From positions 1 to 64,000 of the forward strand of contig NZ_QYOS01000019.1 of assembly GCF_003605195.1 (NCBI RefSeq): a stretch of DNA of 64,000 nt. The letters run 5' to 3'. The notes under the pieces were generated by a model. That model was given only the letters and a program-made list of their open reading frames with translations, did not search any database and was not told the DNA's origin. The translations under genes were made by a program, and so were the position numbers. The first letter of the stretch is position 1. Each line of letters opens with the position of its first letter. The stretch is from Aurantiacibacter odishensis. Its GTDB lineage: Bacteria; Pseudomonadota; Alphaproteobacteria; Sphingomonadales; Sphingomonadaceae. Positions 29,050-39,300 of the stretch are shown piece after piece.

Positions 29050-29305
29050 GTTTGTTTTGCGAAGCCGCCTCCGCGGCTTCGTCCTCGGGGCTGTTCGCTC
29101 CGTCCTGCGGACTGCGCGGCACCTGCGGGCGGCAGTTCGGCCTTGCGGTCCGCTAGTCGCGGACCGAGCCAGTTCCTCTCTTGAACTTTAACGCGGGACA
29201 CGGGCGCACCAGCGCCCGCAAGCGCGAACGCGCGCCCGAGCTTTTTTCGAGGAAAGCCAAGGGGCGCGGACGCGCCCCGCCCGGCGCCTGAGGGTCCAAA
29301 CAAAC
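29050..29305. repeat. Hairpin-rich intergenic element with short terminal inverted repeats
   Basis: This 256-base segment is bounded by GTTTGTTT (29050-29057) and AAACAAAC (29298-29305). Inside are several consecutive perfect hairpins: CGAAGCCGC/GCGGCTTCG (29060-29081), CGGTCCGC/GCGGACCG (29146-29166), CGGGCGC/GCGCCCG (29201-29218), GCGCG/CGCGC (29222-29233) and GGGGCGCG/CGCGCCCC (29261-29278). No convincing gene lies here; a 97-codon open frame on the minus strand spans it but is Arg/Gly/Pro-rich. It resembles a dispersed non-coding repeat or small non-autonomous element. There is no second copy in this window. Confidence 0.55.
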
Positions 29306-29446
29306 TAGTTACCAACGTAACTTTTCACTCGCGTCCGCCGGACGACGGCGATAGAGGCGCTTGGGAACTTCCGGTAAGGGTCATCGCTGGAAGAGGGAGT
29401 CGCGGCGCCAGCCCGTGGGGCCGGGCTCTAGAGGAGACAGGCAGGC
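29306..29446 (+). promoter_or_regulatory. Leader region of NAD-glutamate dehydrogenase
   Basis: The 141 bases between the hairpin-rich element and the ATG at 29447 presumably hold the promoter of the dehydrogenase gene. GAGGAGA lies about ten bases before the start codon. I see no clear operator. Confidence 0.4.
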
Positions 29447-32400
29447 ATGGCGAAATCGAGCAGCAAGTCCGCGGCTTTCAAGGAACTCACCAAGGAAGAA
29501 CGGGGCTTTGCCGCCGTGCTGAAGGACCGGATCAGCGATTCGCTGCTTCCGGGCGAAAGCGCGCTGGAAGGCGAGCAGATGGACGAGGCCGCTGCCTTCG
29601 TGGTCGAGGCCGCCCGCACCCGCGAGGACGGCAAGCCCTCCATCCTGCTACGCACCGAATCGGGCGAGCGCCGCTTTATGCGCATCGCCATCATCAACAA
29701 GGACATGCCGTTCCTGGTCGATTCCATCGCCGCCACCATGTCCGCGCGCGGACTGGCGATAGACCTGCTCGTCCACCCCATCCTGCCCGTGCGCCGGCGT
29801 GACGAGGCGCTGGTCGACGTGCCCGAGGGCGACGGCACCGGCGAGAAGAAGGAAAGCTGGGTCTACATCGAGACAGGCCGGATCGACGCGAAGGACCGGC
29901 GCGAACTGGAAGCCGAGCTTCGCACCGCGATCCTGGATGTGCGCGCCGCCGTTGCCGACTGGCCGAAGCTGCGCGAGGCCATCGGCGAGGATGCGGACCG
30001 CCTGCCCGATGCCGAAGGCGCGGCGCTCCTGCGCTGGCTGGGCGGCGGCATGATGACGCAGCTGGGCCACGTCACCCGCAAGCGCGACGGCAGCCAGTCC
30101 GACGAATTCGGCATCTGCCGCCGCTCCACGCCCGACCTGATGGCCGACGATGCCTACGACAAGGCCTTCGCCTGGTTCGACGGCAAGGATGATGGCAAGG
30201 GGGGCCACCAGGGCCGCGCCCCGCTGATCGTGAAGGCCAACCGCCTCTCGAAGGTGCATCGCCGCGTGCCGCTGGACCTGTTCATCGTGCCGCGCATGGA
30301 AGATGGCCGGGTCGAGGCGCTCAGCGTCCACGCCGGCATCTGGACCAGCGCCGCGCTGGTCACTTCGCCCGACACCGTGCCGGTTCTGCGCCAGCAGTTG
30401 AAGACAATCATGGACCGGCTGGATTTCGAGCCCGGCAGCCACGACTACAAATCATTGGTCCACGCGTTGACCGCCTTGCCGCACGACCTGATCATCAGCT
30501 TCTCCGACGACGACATCACCCGCGTCGCCACGGCGATGATGGGTCTCACCGATCGCCCGCGCCCGCGCGCCACGCTTGTCACCGCACCGCTGGGCCGCCA
30601 CGTGTTCGGTTTCGTCTGGCTGCCGCGCGACATGATTTCCACCGCCGTGCGCCTACAGATCCAGGACCTGCTGGAAACCCAGACCGGCGCGACCACGCTC
30701 GACTGGAGCCTGATGGTGGAAGGCGGCAACCTCGCCCTGCTGCGCTACGTCATGGATTTCCGCGGCAAGGGCACCAGCGTCGATGCCGACGCAGTCGACA
30801 CGGCACTCAACGCCATGCTGCGCGGCTGGCAGGATGCGGTGGAAGACGCGCTGCTGGAAACCGAGGACGCCAGCCGCGCTGCCGCCCTTGCGCTGCGCTA
30901 TGCCGAGAGCTTCCCGGCGTTCTATCGCACCGCCTACAGCGCCGCCGAAGCCGCCGCCGATATCGGCCGCCTGCGCCTGCTGGCTGCCCATTCGGAGGAC
31001 GGCGGAGAGGGCCGCGACGTGCGCCTCTATCATTCCGACGCCGACGACGATGACCGTTTGCGGCTGAAGGTCTACCAGCATCACGGTTCCCTGCCGCTCT
31101 CGGATGCGGTGCCCGCGCTGGAGAACTTCGGCTTCCGCGTGCTTTCTGAAATTCCTGCCCGTCTGCAAGGCGAGGATGCCGGGACCATCCACGATTTCAC
31201 GCTCGGCCTGCCTGCCGGGGTGGAGCATGACGACGTGCTCTCCCGCGCCGCCGATATCGAGGAGGCCATTTCCGCCGTTCTCAACGAACGCGCGGAGGAT
31301 GACGTGTTCAACCGCCTCGTCGTCGTCTCCGGCCTCGTCGCGCGGGAAACCGACTGGCTGCGCGCATTCTACCGCTATCTGCGGCAGGCCAACATCGCCT
31401 TTACCATCTACACCGTGGTGGATGCGCTGGCAGCAGCGCCGAAGGTCACACGAGGGCTGATCGACCTGTTCGTGACGCTGCACGACCCGGCTACCAAGGG
31501 CGACCGGGCAAAGGCCGCGGAAGCCATCGACGACGAGATCCGCTCCGGCCTCGCCGAGGTGACTGCGATCAACGACGATCGCATCCTGCGCCTTTACTGG
31601 AGCACGCTGCGCGCCATCCTGCGCACCAATGCCTTTGCACCCTCGGCGGCAGAAGCACTCGCCTTCAAGTTCGATTCCGCGCAGGTTCCCGGTCTGCCCA
31701 AGCCCGTTCCGTGGCGCGAGATCTTCGTCTATTCGCGCCGTGTCGAGGGCGTGCACCTGCGCGCCGGACCCGTGGCGCGCGGCGGCATCCGCTGGTCGGA
31801 CAGGCGCGACGACTTCCGCACCGAAGTGCTGGGCCTGATGAAGGCGCAGAAGGTGAAGAACGCCGTGATCGTGCCGACCGGCGCGAAGGGCGGCTTCTAT
31901 CCCAAGCGCCTGCCCAACCCGGCGATCGACCGCGACGCCTGGTTCACCGAGGGCAAGGAAAGCTACAAGCTCTATATCCGCTCGCTGCTGTCGATCACCG
32001 ACAACTACGAAGGCGACAAGGTCGTCCACCCCGAAAGCGTGGTGATCCACGACGGGGAAGACCCCTACTTCGTGGTCGCCGCCGACAAGGGCACCGCGAC
32101 CTTCTCCGACACGGCCAATGCCATCGCGCTGGAAAGGGACTTCTGGCTGGGCGACGCTTTCGCCAGCGGCGGCTCCAACGGTTACGATCACAAGGCCATG
32201 GGCATCACCGCGCGCGGCGCCTGGATTTCCGTGCAGCGCCATTTCCTTGAAATGGACGTCGACGTGCAGACCGATCCGGTGCGCGTGGTGGGATGCGGCG
32301 ACATGTCGGGCGACGTTTTCGGCAACGGCATGCTGCTGTCGAAGTCGATCAAGCTGATTGCCGCGTTCGACCATCGCCACATCTTCATCGATCCCGATCC

Positions 32401-34189
32401 CGATCCCGCCGCGAGCTGGAAGGAGCGCAAGCGATTGTTCGAGATGGACCGGTCCAACTGGGCCGAATACGACGAGAAACTGATCTCGCGCGGGGGCGGC
32501 ATCTACCCGCGCACGATGAAGCGCATCGAGCTCAGCAAGACCGCGATGGCTGCGCTCGGCATTGCCGAAAGCGATATCGGGGACGGCGGGCTCGATCCCG
32601 ACAGCCTGATCGCCGCCATCCTGAAAAGCCCGAACGACCTACTGTGGTTCGGCGGCATCGGCACCTACGTGAAATCGAGCGACGAGAGCCACGCCGAAGT
32701 GGGCGACCCCGCCAACGACGGGCTGCGCGTGAACGGCGAGGACCTGCGAGTGAAGGTCATCGGCGAAGGCGCGAACCTCGGCGTGACGCAGGAAGGCCGC
32801 ATCGAGTTCGCCCTGAACGGTGGGCGCATCAACACCGATTTCATCGACAACTCCGCAGGCGTCGATTGCTCGGACAACGAGGTGAATATCAAGATCGCCC
32901 TGGCCGCGGCGCGCGAGGCCGGTCGCCTGTCCGAGGAACGCCGCAACGCGCTGCTGAAGGACATGACCGAGGAAGTTGCCGAACTGGTGCTGGAGGACAA
33001 CCGCCTCCAGGCTCTCGCCCTCTCGATCGCCGAACAGGGCGGCAGCCGCACCGTGGGCGCGCAGGCCCGCCTGATCGAGACGCTCGAGGAGCTGGGCGGC
33101 ATGGACCGCACCAACGAAGGCCTTGGCGATGCCGAGACGCTGAAGCGGCGCGCCAGCGATGGTCGCGGCCTCGTGCGGCCCGAACTGGCCGTCCTGCTCT
33201 CGCATTCCAAGCTGGTGCTGCAGGATGCCGTCGAGTCGAGCCCGCTGGCGGGCGACGACGCGGCAGATCCGCTGGTGCTGGGCGATTTCCCGCCGCAGTT
33301 GCAGGAAGGCTTCCGCAAGCAGTTGCTGGACCACCGCCTGCGCAACGAGATCGTTGGCACCGTGGTTGCGAACAAGATCGTCAACCGCATGGGGATGCTC
33401 CACCCCTTCGAACTCGCCGAGGAAGAAGGCGCAGGACTTGAGCTGATCGGCAGTGGCTTCGTCGCTGCCAGCGACCTGCTTGGCATGGAGGAAATCTGGC
33501 AAGCGCTCGAAACCGCCAAGATGCCGGAGAACGCGCGCCTGATGCTGTTCGACCAGGCGGCGCTGGCATTACGCGGCCACATAGCCGACCTATTGCGCTC
33601 TGGCGGCGGCACCAAGTCGCCCTCGCAATTGCGAGAGGAGATCGGCGATACCGTGGCAGAGCTGACCGACAAGGTCGACAGCCTGCTGGGCGACGAGGCC
33701 CGCGCGCACGTGGAGGTCATTGCCGACCGCATGTGCGAGAAGGGCGCACCCGCCAAGCTGGCGCAGAAGGTGGCGCAGCTTTTCGCACTCGACGGGGTGA
33801 TCGGCCTCGCCTGCCTCGGCAGCGAGACCGAGATCGCGCCGATGGACCTTGCCCACGCCTTCGTGAAGCTGGGCCACCTGCTGGGCATCGACTGGGCGCA
33901 GTCGCGCGCCGCAGTGATGTCGCCCTCCGACCCTTGGGAGCGGCTACTGGTGGCAGGGCTTGCCCGCGATTTCCAGGCGATGCGCTTCGAATTCCTGCGC
34001 GGCCTTGCCCGCAAGCGCGGAAAGTCGGCGGGCGATCCCATGGCCCTGATCGAGGAATGGGCGAGCGCGAACGAGAAGCCGGTCGCCCAGTTCCGCCGCA
34101 TGGTGAACCGCGCACAGGCGGCAACGCCGGTTGCACCCGCCATGCTGGCACAGGTGGCCAGCCAGGCCCGCAACCTGTTGCTGGGGTAA
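29447..34189 (+). CDS. gdhB: NAD-specific glutamate dehydrogenase, large (GDH-180) type
   Basis: Converts glutamate to 2-oxoglutarate and ammonia with NAD+, linking amino-acid catabolism to the TCA cycle. At 1580 residues it matches the 1550-1650 range of the large bacterial class. The N-terminal third is the regulatory region; the catalytic core includes GVHLRAGPVARGGIRWSDR and KNAVIVPTGAKGGFYPKRLP (near 765-825), then GVTQEGRIEFALNGGRINTD before a long C-terminal domain. A GAGGAGA ribosome site precedes the ATG. It stands alone as one large gene. Confidence 0.95.
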   Translation: MAKSSSKSAAFKELTKEERGFAAVLKDRISDSLLPGESALEGEQMDEAAAFVVEAARTREDGKPSILLRTESGERRFMRIAIINKDMPFLVDSIAATMSARGLAIDLLVHPILPVRRRDEALVDVPEGDGTGEKKESWVYIETGRIDAKDRRELEAELRTAILDVRAAVADWPKLREAIGEDADRLPDAEGAALLRWLGGGMMTQLGHVTRKRDGSQSDEFGICRRSTPDLMADDAYDKAFAWFDGKDDGKGGHQGRAPLIVKANRLSKVHRRVPLDLFIVPRMEDGRVEALSVHAGIWTSAALVTSPDTVPVLRQQLKTIMDRLDFEPGSHDYKSLVHALTALPHDLIISFSDDDITRVATAMMGLTDRPRPRATLVTAPLGRHVFGFVWLPRDMISTAVRLQIQDLLETQTGATTLDWSLMVEGGNLALLRYVMDFRGKGTSVDADAVDTALNAMLRGWQDAVEDALLETEDASRAAALALRYAESFPAFYRTAYSAAEAAADIGRLRLLAAHSEDGGEGRDVRLYHSDADDDDRLRLKVYQHHGSLPLSDAVPALENFGFRVLSEIPARLQGEDAGTIHDFTLGLPAGVEHDDVLSRAADIEEAISAVLNERAEDDVFNRLVVVSGLVARETDWLRAFYRYLRQANIAFTIYTVVDALAAAPKVTRGLIDLFVTLHDPATKGDRAKAAEAIDDEIRSGLAEVTAINDDRILRLYWSTLRAILRTNAFAPSAAEALAFKFDSAQVPGLPKPVPWREIFVYSRRVEGVHLRAGPVARGGIRWSDRRDDFRTEVLGLMKAQKVKNAVIVPTGAKGGFYPKRLPNPAIDRDAWFTEGKESYKLYIRSLLSITDNYEGDKVVHPESVVIHDGEDPYFVVAADKGTATFSDTANAIALERDFWLGDAFASGGSNGYDHKAMGITARGAWISVQRHFLEMDVDVQTDPVRVVGCGDMSGDVFGNGMLLSKSIKLIAAFDHRHIFIDPDPDPAASWKERKRLFEMDRSNWAEYDEKLISRGGGIYPRTMKRIELSKTAMAALGIAESDIGDGGLDPDSLIAAILKSPNDLLWFGGIGTYVKSSDESHAEVGDPANDGLRVNGEDLRVKVIGEGANLGVTQEGRIEFALNGGRINTDFIDNSAGVDCSDNEVNIKIALAAAREAGRLSEERRNALLKDMTEEVAELVLEDNRLQALALSIAEQGGSRTVGAQARLIETLEELGGMDRTNEGLGDAETLKRRASDGRGLVRPELAVLLSHSKLVLQDAVESSPLAGDDAADPLVLGDFPPQLQEGFRKQLLDHRLRNEIVGTVVANKIVNRMGMLHPFELAEEEGAGLELIGSGFVAASDLLGMEEIWQALETAKMPENARLMLFDQAALALRGHIADLLRSGGGTKSPSQLREEIGDTVAELTDKVDSLLGDEARAHVEVIADRMCEKGAPAKLAQKVAQLFALDGVIGLACLGSETEIAPMDLAHAFVKLGHLLGIDWAQSRAAVMSPSDPWERLLVAGLARDFQAMRFEFLRGLARKRGKSAGDPMALIEEWASANEKPVAQFRRMVNRAQAATPVAPAMLAQVASQARNLLLG

Positions 34190-34240
34190 GGCGCGCCGAG
34201 CCCATGAGGCTTGACGCAAGGCCCGATATTGGCGACCGCC

Positions 34241-35470
34241 ATGTCCATGACCCGATATGATGTTGTCATCGTGGGCACCGGACATGGCGGCGCACAGGCC
34301 GCGATAGCCCTGCGCCAGAACGGTTTCGAAGGCTCGATCCAGATGATCGGGCGCGACGCCAACCCGCCTTACGAACGCCCCCCGCTGTCAAAGGAATACC
34401 TCGCTGGCGAGAAGCCGTTCGAGCGTATCCTGATCCGGCCCGCACAATTCTGGGCCGACAAGGATATTGGCCTCACATTGGGCGAGACGGTCTCGAAGAT
34501 CGAACCAGAACTGAAGGAAGTGGTGCTCGGCTCCGGAGAACGCGTTGGCTACGGCCGGCTGATCTGGTCCGCCGGTGGCGACGCGCGGAGGCTGTCTTGC
34601 CCCGGTTCGCACCTTGATGGCGTGCACGCCGTGCGAGACCGGCGTGATGTGCAGAATCTGAAGGCGGACCTCGATGCAGGCGCTGAGAAGTTCGTCGTGA
34701 TCGGCGGCGGCTATATCGGCCTGGAAGCTGCTGCCGTGCTGCGCAAGCTCGGCTGCGATGTCACGCTGGTCGAGGCGGAGGGCAGACTGCTGTCACGCGT
34801 CGCGGGCGAGGACATGTCACGGTTCTTCGCAGAAGAGCACCGCCGCCAGGGCGTCGACGTGCGGCTGGGATGCCAGGTCGAGCGGCTTGAGGGCGATGAC
34901 CGGGTGACGGGCGTAACGCTGGCCGATGGGGAGACCATACCGTGCGATGCGGTGGTCGCCGGGATCGGCATCGTCCCCTCTGTCGGGCCGCTGATCGCTG
35001 CAGGTGCCGCAGGGGCCAACGGGGTCGATGTTTCCGACATCTGCCACACCAGCCTCGAAAAGGTCTACGCCATCGGCGACTGCGCCGCCCACGCAAACCC
35101 CTATGCCAACGGCGCGGTGGTGCGGCTGGAAAGCGTTCAGAACGCCAACGATATGGCCACCACCGTGGCCAAGGCGATCTGCGGCGATCCGCAACCCTAC
35201 GATGCGATGCCGTGGTTCTGGTCGAACCAGTACGATCTCAAATTGCAGACAGCTGGCCTCAGCGTGGATTACGACACCACTGTCCTGCGCGGAAATCCGG
35301 AGGAGCGCAGCTTCTCTGTCATCTATCTGCGCGACGGCGTGGTGATCGCGGTGGACGCGGTGAACCGCACCAAGGATTATGCGCAAGGCGGCAAGCTGGT
35401 GAAGGTCCGCGCGCAGGTCGCGCCGGAACTGCTGATGGATACCGATGTGCCGCTCAAGGAGATGTTGTAA
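34241..35470 (+). CDS. Ferredoxin/rubredoxin reductase-like FAD-dependent oxidoreductase
   Basis: A 409-residue flavoprotein. The FAD motif [18 protein letters not shown] is at the N-terminus, the NAD(P)H motif [20 protein letters not shown] follows near residue 145, and YAIGDCA near 280 is the second FAD contact; a reductase C-terminal domain follows. The family reduces ferredoxins that supply P450s or Rieske oxygenases, but none is nearby. Two in-frame ATGs (34241, 34247) are possible; I list the first. Its 3' end overlaps the convergent queG gene by 17 bases. Confidence 0.87.
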   Translation: MSMTRYDVVIVGTGHGGAQAAIALRQNGFEGSIQMIGRDANPPYERPPLSKEYLAGEKPFERILIRPAQFWADKDIGLTLGETVSKIEPELKEVVLGSGERVGYGRLIWSAGGDARRLSCPGSHLDGVHAVRDRRDVQNLKADLDAGAEKFVVIGGGYIGLEAAAVLRKLGCDVTLVEAEGRLLSRVAGEDMSRFFAEEHRRQGVDVRLGCQVERLEGDDRVTGVTLADGETIPCDAVVAGIGIVPSVGPLIAAGAAGANGVDVSDICHTSLEKVYAIGDCAAHANPYANGAVVRLESVQNANDMATTVAKAICGDPQPYDAMPWFWSNQYDLKLQTAGLSVDYDTTVLRGNPEERSFSVIYLRDGVVIAVDAVNRTKDYAQGGKLVKVRAQVAPELLMDTDVPLKEML

Positions 35471-36503
35471 GTCTCGCCAGCGCCCACTCCGCAGCCTCGG
35501 CCACGACTGGGTCATCATCGCCAAGCAAGGCACGCACCCTCGGAACCAGCGCGGCATCGCCGCTGTTGCCCGCCGCGATCAGGCAGTTGCGCACGAAGCG
35601 ATTGCGCCCCACCCGCTTGATCGGACTGCCGGAGAATTTCGCGCGGAAAGCCGCGTCGTCCAGCGCCAGCAATTTCCCAAGATCGGGATCGACGAGATCC
35701 TCGCGCGGGGCGAGTTTCGCATGGCGCGCCGCGATGTCGGCAAACTTGTTCCAGGGGCACACCGCCAGGCAATCATCGCAGCCGTAGATGCGGTTGCCCA
35801 TGGCTTCGCGGAATTCCTCGGGGATCGGCCCCTTGTGCTCGATCGTCAGGTACGAGATGCAGCGCCGCGCATCCAGCCGATACGGTCTGGGAAAAGCGTT
35901 CGTCGGGCAGGCATCCTGACAGGCACGGCACGAACCGCAACGATCGCCGTGCGGCGCGTCGGCGGAAAGCTCCAGCGTGGTGTAAATTGCCCCCAGGAAC
36001 AGCCAACTGCCGTGTTCGTGGCTGACGAGGTTGGTGTGCTTGCCCTGCCAGCCGATGCCCGCCGCCTCGCCCAGCGGCTTCTCCATGACGGGCGCGGTAT
36101 CGACGAAAACCTTGAGCTCGGTTTCGGGGCGCTGCTCCACCAGCCAGCGCGCCAGTGCCTTCAGCGCCTTTTTCACAACGTCGTGATAATCGCGCCCCTG
36201 TGCATAGACCGATATCTTGGCCTCGCCCTCTGCAAGCGGATCGACCTCGGGCGCGTAGCTCATGCCGAGCGCGATCACGCTTCTCGCCGCAGGCCACATG
36301 CTTTGCGGGCCCTGCCGCACGTCGGCACGGTTCTGCATCCACGCCATGTCGCCGTGATGGCCCGCATCCAGCCATTCGTGCAGCCGCTCCGCCCGCACCG
36401 GGTCGTCCGCCGCCGGGGCAATGCCCACGGCCGCGAAGCCAAGCTCGCGCGCCTTTGCTTTCAGCGCATCCTCAAGCGAAGCGGTATCGCGGCTATTAAC
36501 CAT
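35454..36503 (-). CDS. queG: Epoxyqueuosine reductase
   Basis: Cobalamin- and iron-sulfur-dependent enzyme for the last step of queuosine synthesis in tRNA. The 349-residue protein has the N-terminal B12-binding domain (GFAAVGIAP, then HGDMAWM and VIALGMSY) and two 4Fe-4S motifs, [16 protein letters not shown] and [11 protein letters not shown], with a C-terminal HEAT-like tail ([21 protein letters not shown]). All cluster cysteines are present. It is divergent from the ABC transporter at 36549 with only 45 bases between. Confidence 0.94.
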   Translation of the reverse strand: MVNSRDTASLEDALKAKARELGFAAVGIAPAADDPVRAERLHEWLDAGHHGDMAWMQNRADVRQGPQSMWPAARSVIALGMSYAPEVDPLAEGEAKISVYAQGRDYHDVVKKALKALARWLVEQRPETELKVFVDTAPVMEKPLGEAAGIGWQGKHTNLVSHEHGSWLFLGAIYTTLELSADAPHGDRCGSCRACQDACPTNAFPRPYRLDARRCISYLTIEHKGPIPEEFREAMGNRIYGCDDCLAVCPWNKFADIAARHAKLAPREDLVDPDLGKLLALDDAAFRAKFSGSPIKRVGRNRFVRNCLIAAGNSGDAALVPRVRALLGDDDPVVAEAAEWALARLTTSP

Positions 36504-36548
36504 TATGCACGTTCAACCCGTTCATTCCTTCGCGATAGCTGATAGGGC

Positions 36549-37529
36549 ATGGATATGGCGACAGGTGAATTCCAGGCGGGCGTGGATACGGCACGCGATC
36601 TGGCGATAGAGGCGCGCGGCCTCGTCAAGCGGTTCGACGGCACACTGGCAGTGGACGGCGTGGACATCGCCGTGCCCGAAGGGGCGATCTACGGCGTGCT
36701 TGGCCCCAACGGCGCGGGCAAGACCACGTCCCTGCGGATGCTGCTTGGCATCATCGACCCGGACGAAGGCTATCGGCGCGTGCTGGGCGCGGAAAATCCG
36801 CAACATGTTGCCCGTCTGATCGGCTACCTGCCCGAGGAGCGCGGCCTCTATCCCTCGATGAAAGCCTACGAGGCTATCGGCTTCATGGGCGCGCTACGCG
36901 GGCTGCCGCTGGAGGTGGGACGCGAGCGCGGCAAGGAGCTGATGGAACAGCACGGCCTCGGCCACGCGATCGACAGGCAGATTCGCCAGCTTTCCAAGGG
37001 CATGGCGCAGACCGTGCAATTGCTCGGCACGCTGGTGCACGAACCGAAGCTGGTGGTGTTCGACGAACCGTTCAGCGGGCTCGACGCGATCAACCAGGGC
37101 AAGCTGGAAGGGCTGATCCGGGGGCTGGCAGACAAGGGCACGACCGTGATTTTCTCCACCCATGTGATCGCCCATGCGGAGCGTCTGTGCGAGAACATCG
37201 CCATCATCGCAGGTGGCAAGGTGCCCTATGCGGGCAGCGTGGAGGAAGCGCGTGATCGCATCCCGGCGCAAGTGCGACTGGAAACGCGACGGCGCGACGG
37301 CGTATGGCGCGCCGCCCTGCCCGCCGAAACGCGGCAGGTGGGCGATTTCTTCCATTTCCCGCTGCCGGAAAGCGGGATCGAGCCGCTGCTGAAGGCCCTC
37401 ATCGAAGGCGAGGCGGGTATCCTGTCGCTTTCCATCGAGCGGGCAGGCCTGCACGATGCCTTTGTCGCAATCGCCGGCGAGGCGGCGGCGCGGGACATGG
37501 TTTCCGGCACCGAGGGAGAAAAGGCATGA
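36549..37529 (+). CDS. ABC transporter ATP-binding protein (NatA-like)
   Basis: A 326-residue cytoplasmic ATPase. Walker A GPNGAGKTT starts at residue 52, the signature is the LSKGM variant in QLSKGMAQTVQ, and Walker B is KLVVFDEPFSGLD, followed by the H-loop in FSTHV. The C-terminal DUF4162-like tail (QVRLETRRRDG) is typical of ABC-2 exporters of the NatA type. It overlaps the permease gene as ATGA, so the two make one exporter; sodium or drug export is the family precedent but the substrate is unknown. Confidence 0.92.
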   Translation: MDMATGEFQAGVDTARDLAIEARGLVKRFDGTLAVDGVDIAVPEGAIYGVLGPNGAGKTTSLRMLLGIIDPDEGYRRVLGAENPQHVARLIGYLPEERGLYPSMKAYEAIGFMGALRGLPLEVGRERGKELMEQHGLGHAIDRQIRQLSKGMAQTVQLLGTLVHEPKLVVFDEPFSGLDAINQGKLEGLIRGLADKGTTVIFSTHVIAHAERLCENIAIIAGGKVPYAGSVEEARDRIPAQVRLETRRRDGVWRAALPAETRQVGDFFHFPLPESGIEPLLKALIEGEAGILSLSIERAGLHDAFVAIAGEAAARDMVSGTEGEKA

Positions 37530-38788
37530 GCGCGCGAAATCCGGGACGCCTCTCCATCTGGCAGGCCGCCTACGTCATCGCCCGGCGCGATTTCACCGCC
37601 ATCCTGTTGAGCCGCGCCTTCATTTTCTTCCTCCTCGGCCCCCTGTTCCCGGTGATCGTCATGGCGCTGGCCGGCGGCGTGGGCGCGCAGGTGCAGTCCG
37701 AAGCGATTTCCGCCGATGTCGGCATTGCGATGGAATCGCGCGATGTCGATGCGATGCTGGCCGCGCGGGACGAGGTGCGCCAGCTTGTCGGCCCGGCCCT
37801 GCCCAACATGGTGGAGCTGGAACGGGTCGCCCCCGGCGAGACGTTCGACGCGTCCGCCTATCTCGAAAACCGCGAAGGCAGCCTTGCCGCCATCGTCACC
37901 GGTTCACCGGAGGCCCCGGTGCTGACAGCCACCGCCGGTCGCCTGGCACGCTGGCAGGGCATGGTCGCGCTGGTCGCCGCCCACGCCAGCCAGCCCGGCG
38001 CACAGACCTACCCCGCAGTTTCGACGGCAACCGTGGAAACCAGCGGTGCATCGGAAAACACTGGGCGGCTGCGCACGGCGCAGGGTGGGCAACTGCTGCT
38101 GTTCCTGCTGATCATGCTGCTGGCCAGCATGGTGCTTTCCAACCTCGTCGAGGAAAAAGGCAACAAGATCATCGAAATCCTCGCCGCCGCCATCCCTATG
38201 GACGCTGTGTTTCTGGGCAAGCTGTTTGCCATGCTGGGCATTTCGGTCGTCGGCATCGCGGTGTGGGGCGCAACCGGTTTTGCCGTCCTGACAGCGGGGG
38301 GAGTCACGCTTTCCGACTATGCCAATCCGGGGGTAGGCTGGCCGATTTTCTTCCTGCTCTTCGCCCTTTACTTCGGCATGGGCTACCTACTGCTGGGCGC
38401 GATATTCCTCGCCGTCGGATCGCTGGCGACCACGGTGCGCGAAGTGCAGACGCTGTCCATGCCTGCCACGATGTTCCAGATCATCGTGTTCTTCCTCGCC
38501 AGCCTCGCCGTTACAGACCGGGGTGGGTGGCCCGAATATACCGCAATTGCGTTTCCCCTGTCCTCGCCTTTCGCCATGGTGGCGCGCGCCGCGACCGAGG
38601 AAACGCTGTGGCCCCACCTGGTGGCGCTCGCCTGGCAGGCGCTGTGCGTGGCGGTGTTCGTTAAGGCCGGGGCCAGCCTGTTCCGCAAGCGGGTGATGAA
38701 GAGCGGCCCGCGTAGCGCAAGGGGTTCGCGCTCGCTCTTGAAGCTGATGGGCGGTATGTTCAGGAACCGTTCGACCTTAGCGGAATAG
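37526..38788 (+). CDS. ABC-2 type permease (NatB-like)
   Basis: A 420-residue membrane partner of the ATPase at 36549. One N-terminal transmembrane helix (AFIFFLLGPLFPVIVMALAG) is followed by an extracytoplasmic domain of about 170 residues, then a group of five or six helices with the ABC-2 motif LVEEKGNKIIEILAAAIP. This is the NatB/CcmB-like architecture. The start ATG at 37526 overlaps the ATPase stop. It ends 11 bases before msrB, so the three may share a transcript. Confidence 0.88.
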   Translation: MSARNPGRLSIWQAAYVIARRDFTAILLSRAFIFFLLGPLFPVIVMALAGGVGAQVQSEAISADVGIAMESRDVDAMLAARDEVRQLVGPALPNMVELERVAPGETFDASAYLENREGSLAAIVTGSPEAPVLTATAGRLARWQGMVALVAAHASQPGAQTYPAVSTATVETSGASENTGRLRTAQGGQLLLFLLIMLLASMVLSNLVEEKGNKIIEILAAAIPMDAVFLGKLFAMLGISVVGIAVWGATGFAVLTAGGVTLSDYANPGVGWPIFFLLFALYFGMGYLLLGAIFLAVGSLATTVREVQTLSMPATMFQIIVFFLASLAVTDRGGWPEYTAIAFPLSSPFAMVARAATEETLWPHLVALAWQALCVAVFVKAGASLFRKRVMKSGPRSARGSRSLLKLMGGMFRNRSTLAE

Positions 38789-38799
38789 AATCCATTGTC

Positions 38800-39300
38800 A
38801 TGACCAAGATTATCGCCAATCGCCGCTCCGCCCTCGCCTGGCTCGGTGCCGGGGCATCCGTTCCCGTCCTCGCCGCCTGTGGTGGCAACGAGGCGCGGGC
38901 TCAGGGCAACTTCCCGATATCCTATTCCGAAGCCGAGTGGCGTCGCCGCCTGACCGCGCAGGAATTCCGCGTGCTGCGCGAAGCCGCGACCGAACGGCCC
39001 TACACCTCCCCGCTGAACGACGAGAAGCGCCGTGGCACCTATCACTGCCAGGGCTGCGGCAACCGCCTGTTCTCCAGCTCGCACAAGTATGACAGCGGCA
39101 CCGGCTGGCCCAGCTTCTGGCGCGCGATCGACAACGGAGCGGTGGGATATTCTACCGACTACAACCTCGGCTACCCGCGCACCGAAGAACACTGCGCGGA
39201 TTGCGGCGGCCATCTGGGCCACCGCTTCGACGACGGGCCTGAACCGACCGGCCACCGCCATTGCATCAACGGCGTCGCGCTGGAATTCCGGCCCGCCTAA
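38800..39300 (+). CDS. msrB: Peptide-methionine (R)-S-oxide reductase, exported lipoprotein form
   Basis: Repairs methionine-R-sulfoxide in proteins. The 166-residue chain has the MsrB core: zinc cysteines in YHCQGCGNRLF and HCADCGGHLGHRF, SGTGWPSFW, and the catalytic Cys155 in RHCINGVALEF (usual form RYCIN). Unlike the common cytoplasmic enzyme it begins with a signal carrying a twin arginine (NRRSALAWLG) and a lipobox LAAC (Cys27), so it should act in the cell envelope. It follows the ABC permease by 11 bases. Its stop overlaps the convergent GT-C-like gene. Confidence 0.92.
   Translation: MTKIIANRRSALAWLGAGASVPVLAACGGNEARAQGNFPISYSEAEWRRRLTAQEFRVLREAATERPYTSPLNDEKRRGTYHCQGCGNRLFSSSHKYDSGTGWPSFWRAIDNGAVGYSTDYNLGYPRTEEHCADCGGHLGHRFDDGPEPTGHRHCINGVALEFRPA

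Noticed and set aside
27812-29122. A 436-codon minus-strand frame opposite the hydrolase and LLM genes
   Set aside because: Both plus-strand genes have clear active-site motifs and overlap as ATGA. The reverse frame is compositionally odd and matches nothing.
29022-29315. A 97-codon minus-strand frame across the hairpin-rich element
   Set aside because: It is rich in Arg, Gly, Pro and Ala and follows the hairpins rather than any protein pattern. I treat the DNA as a repeat.
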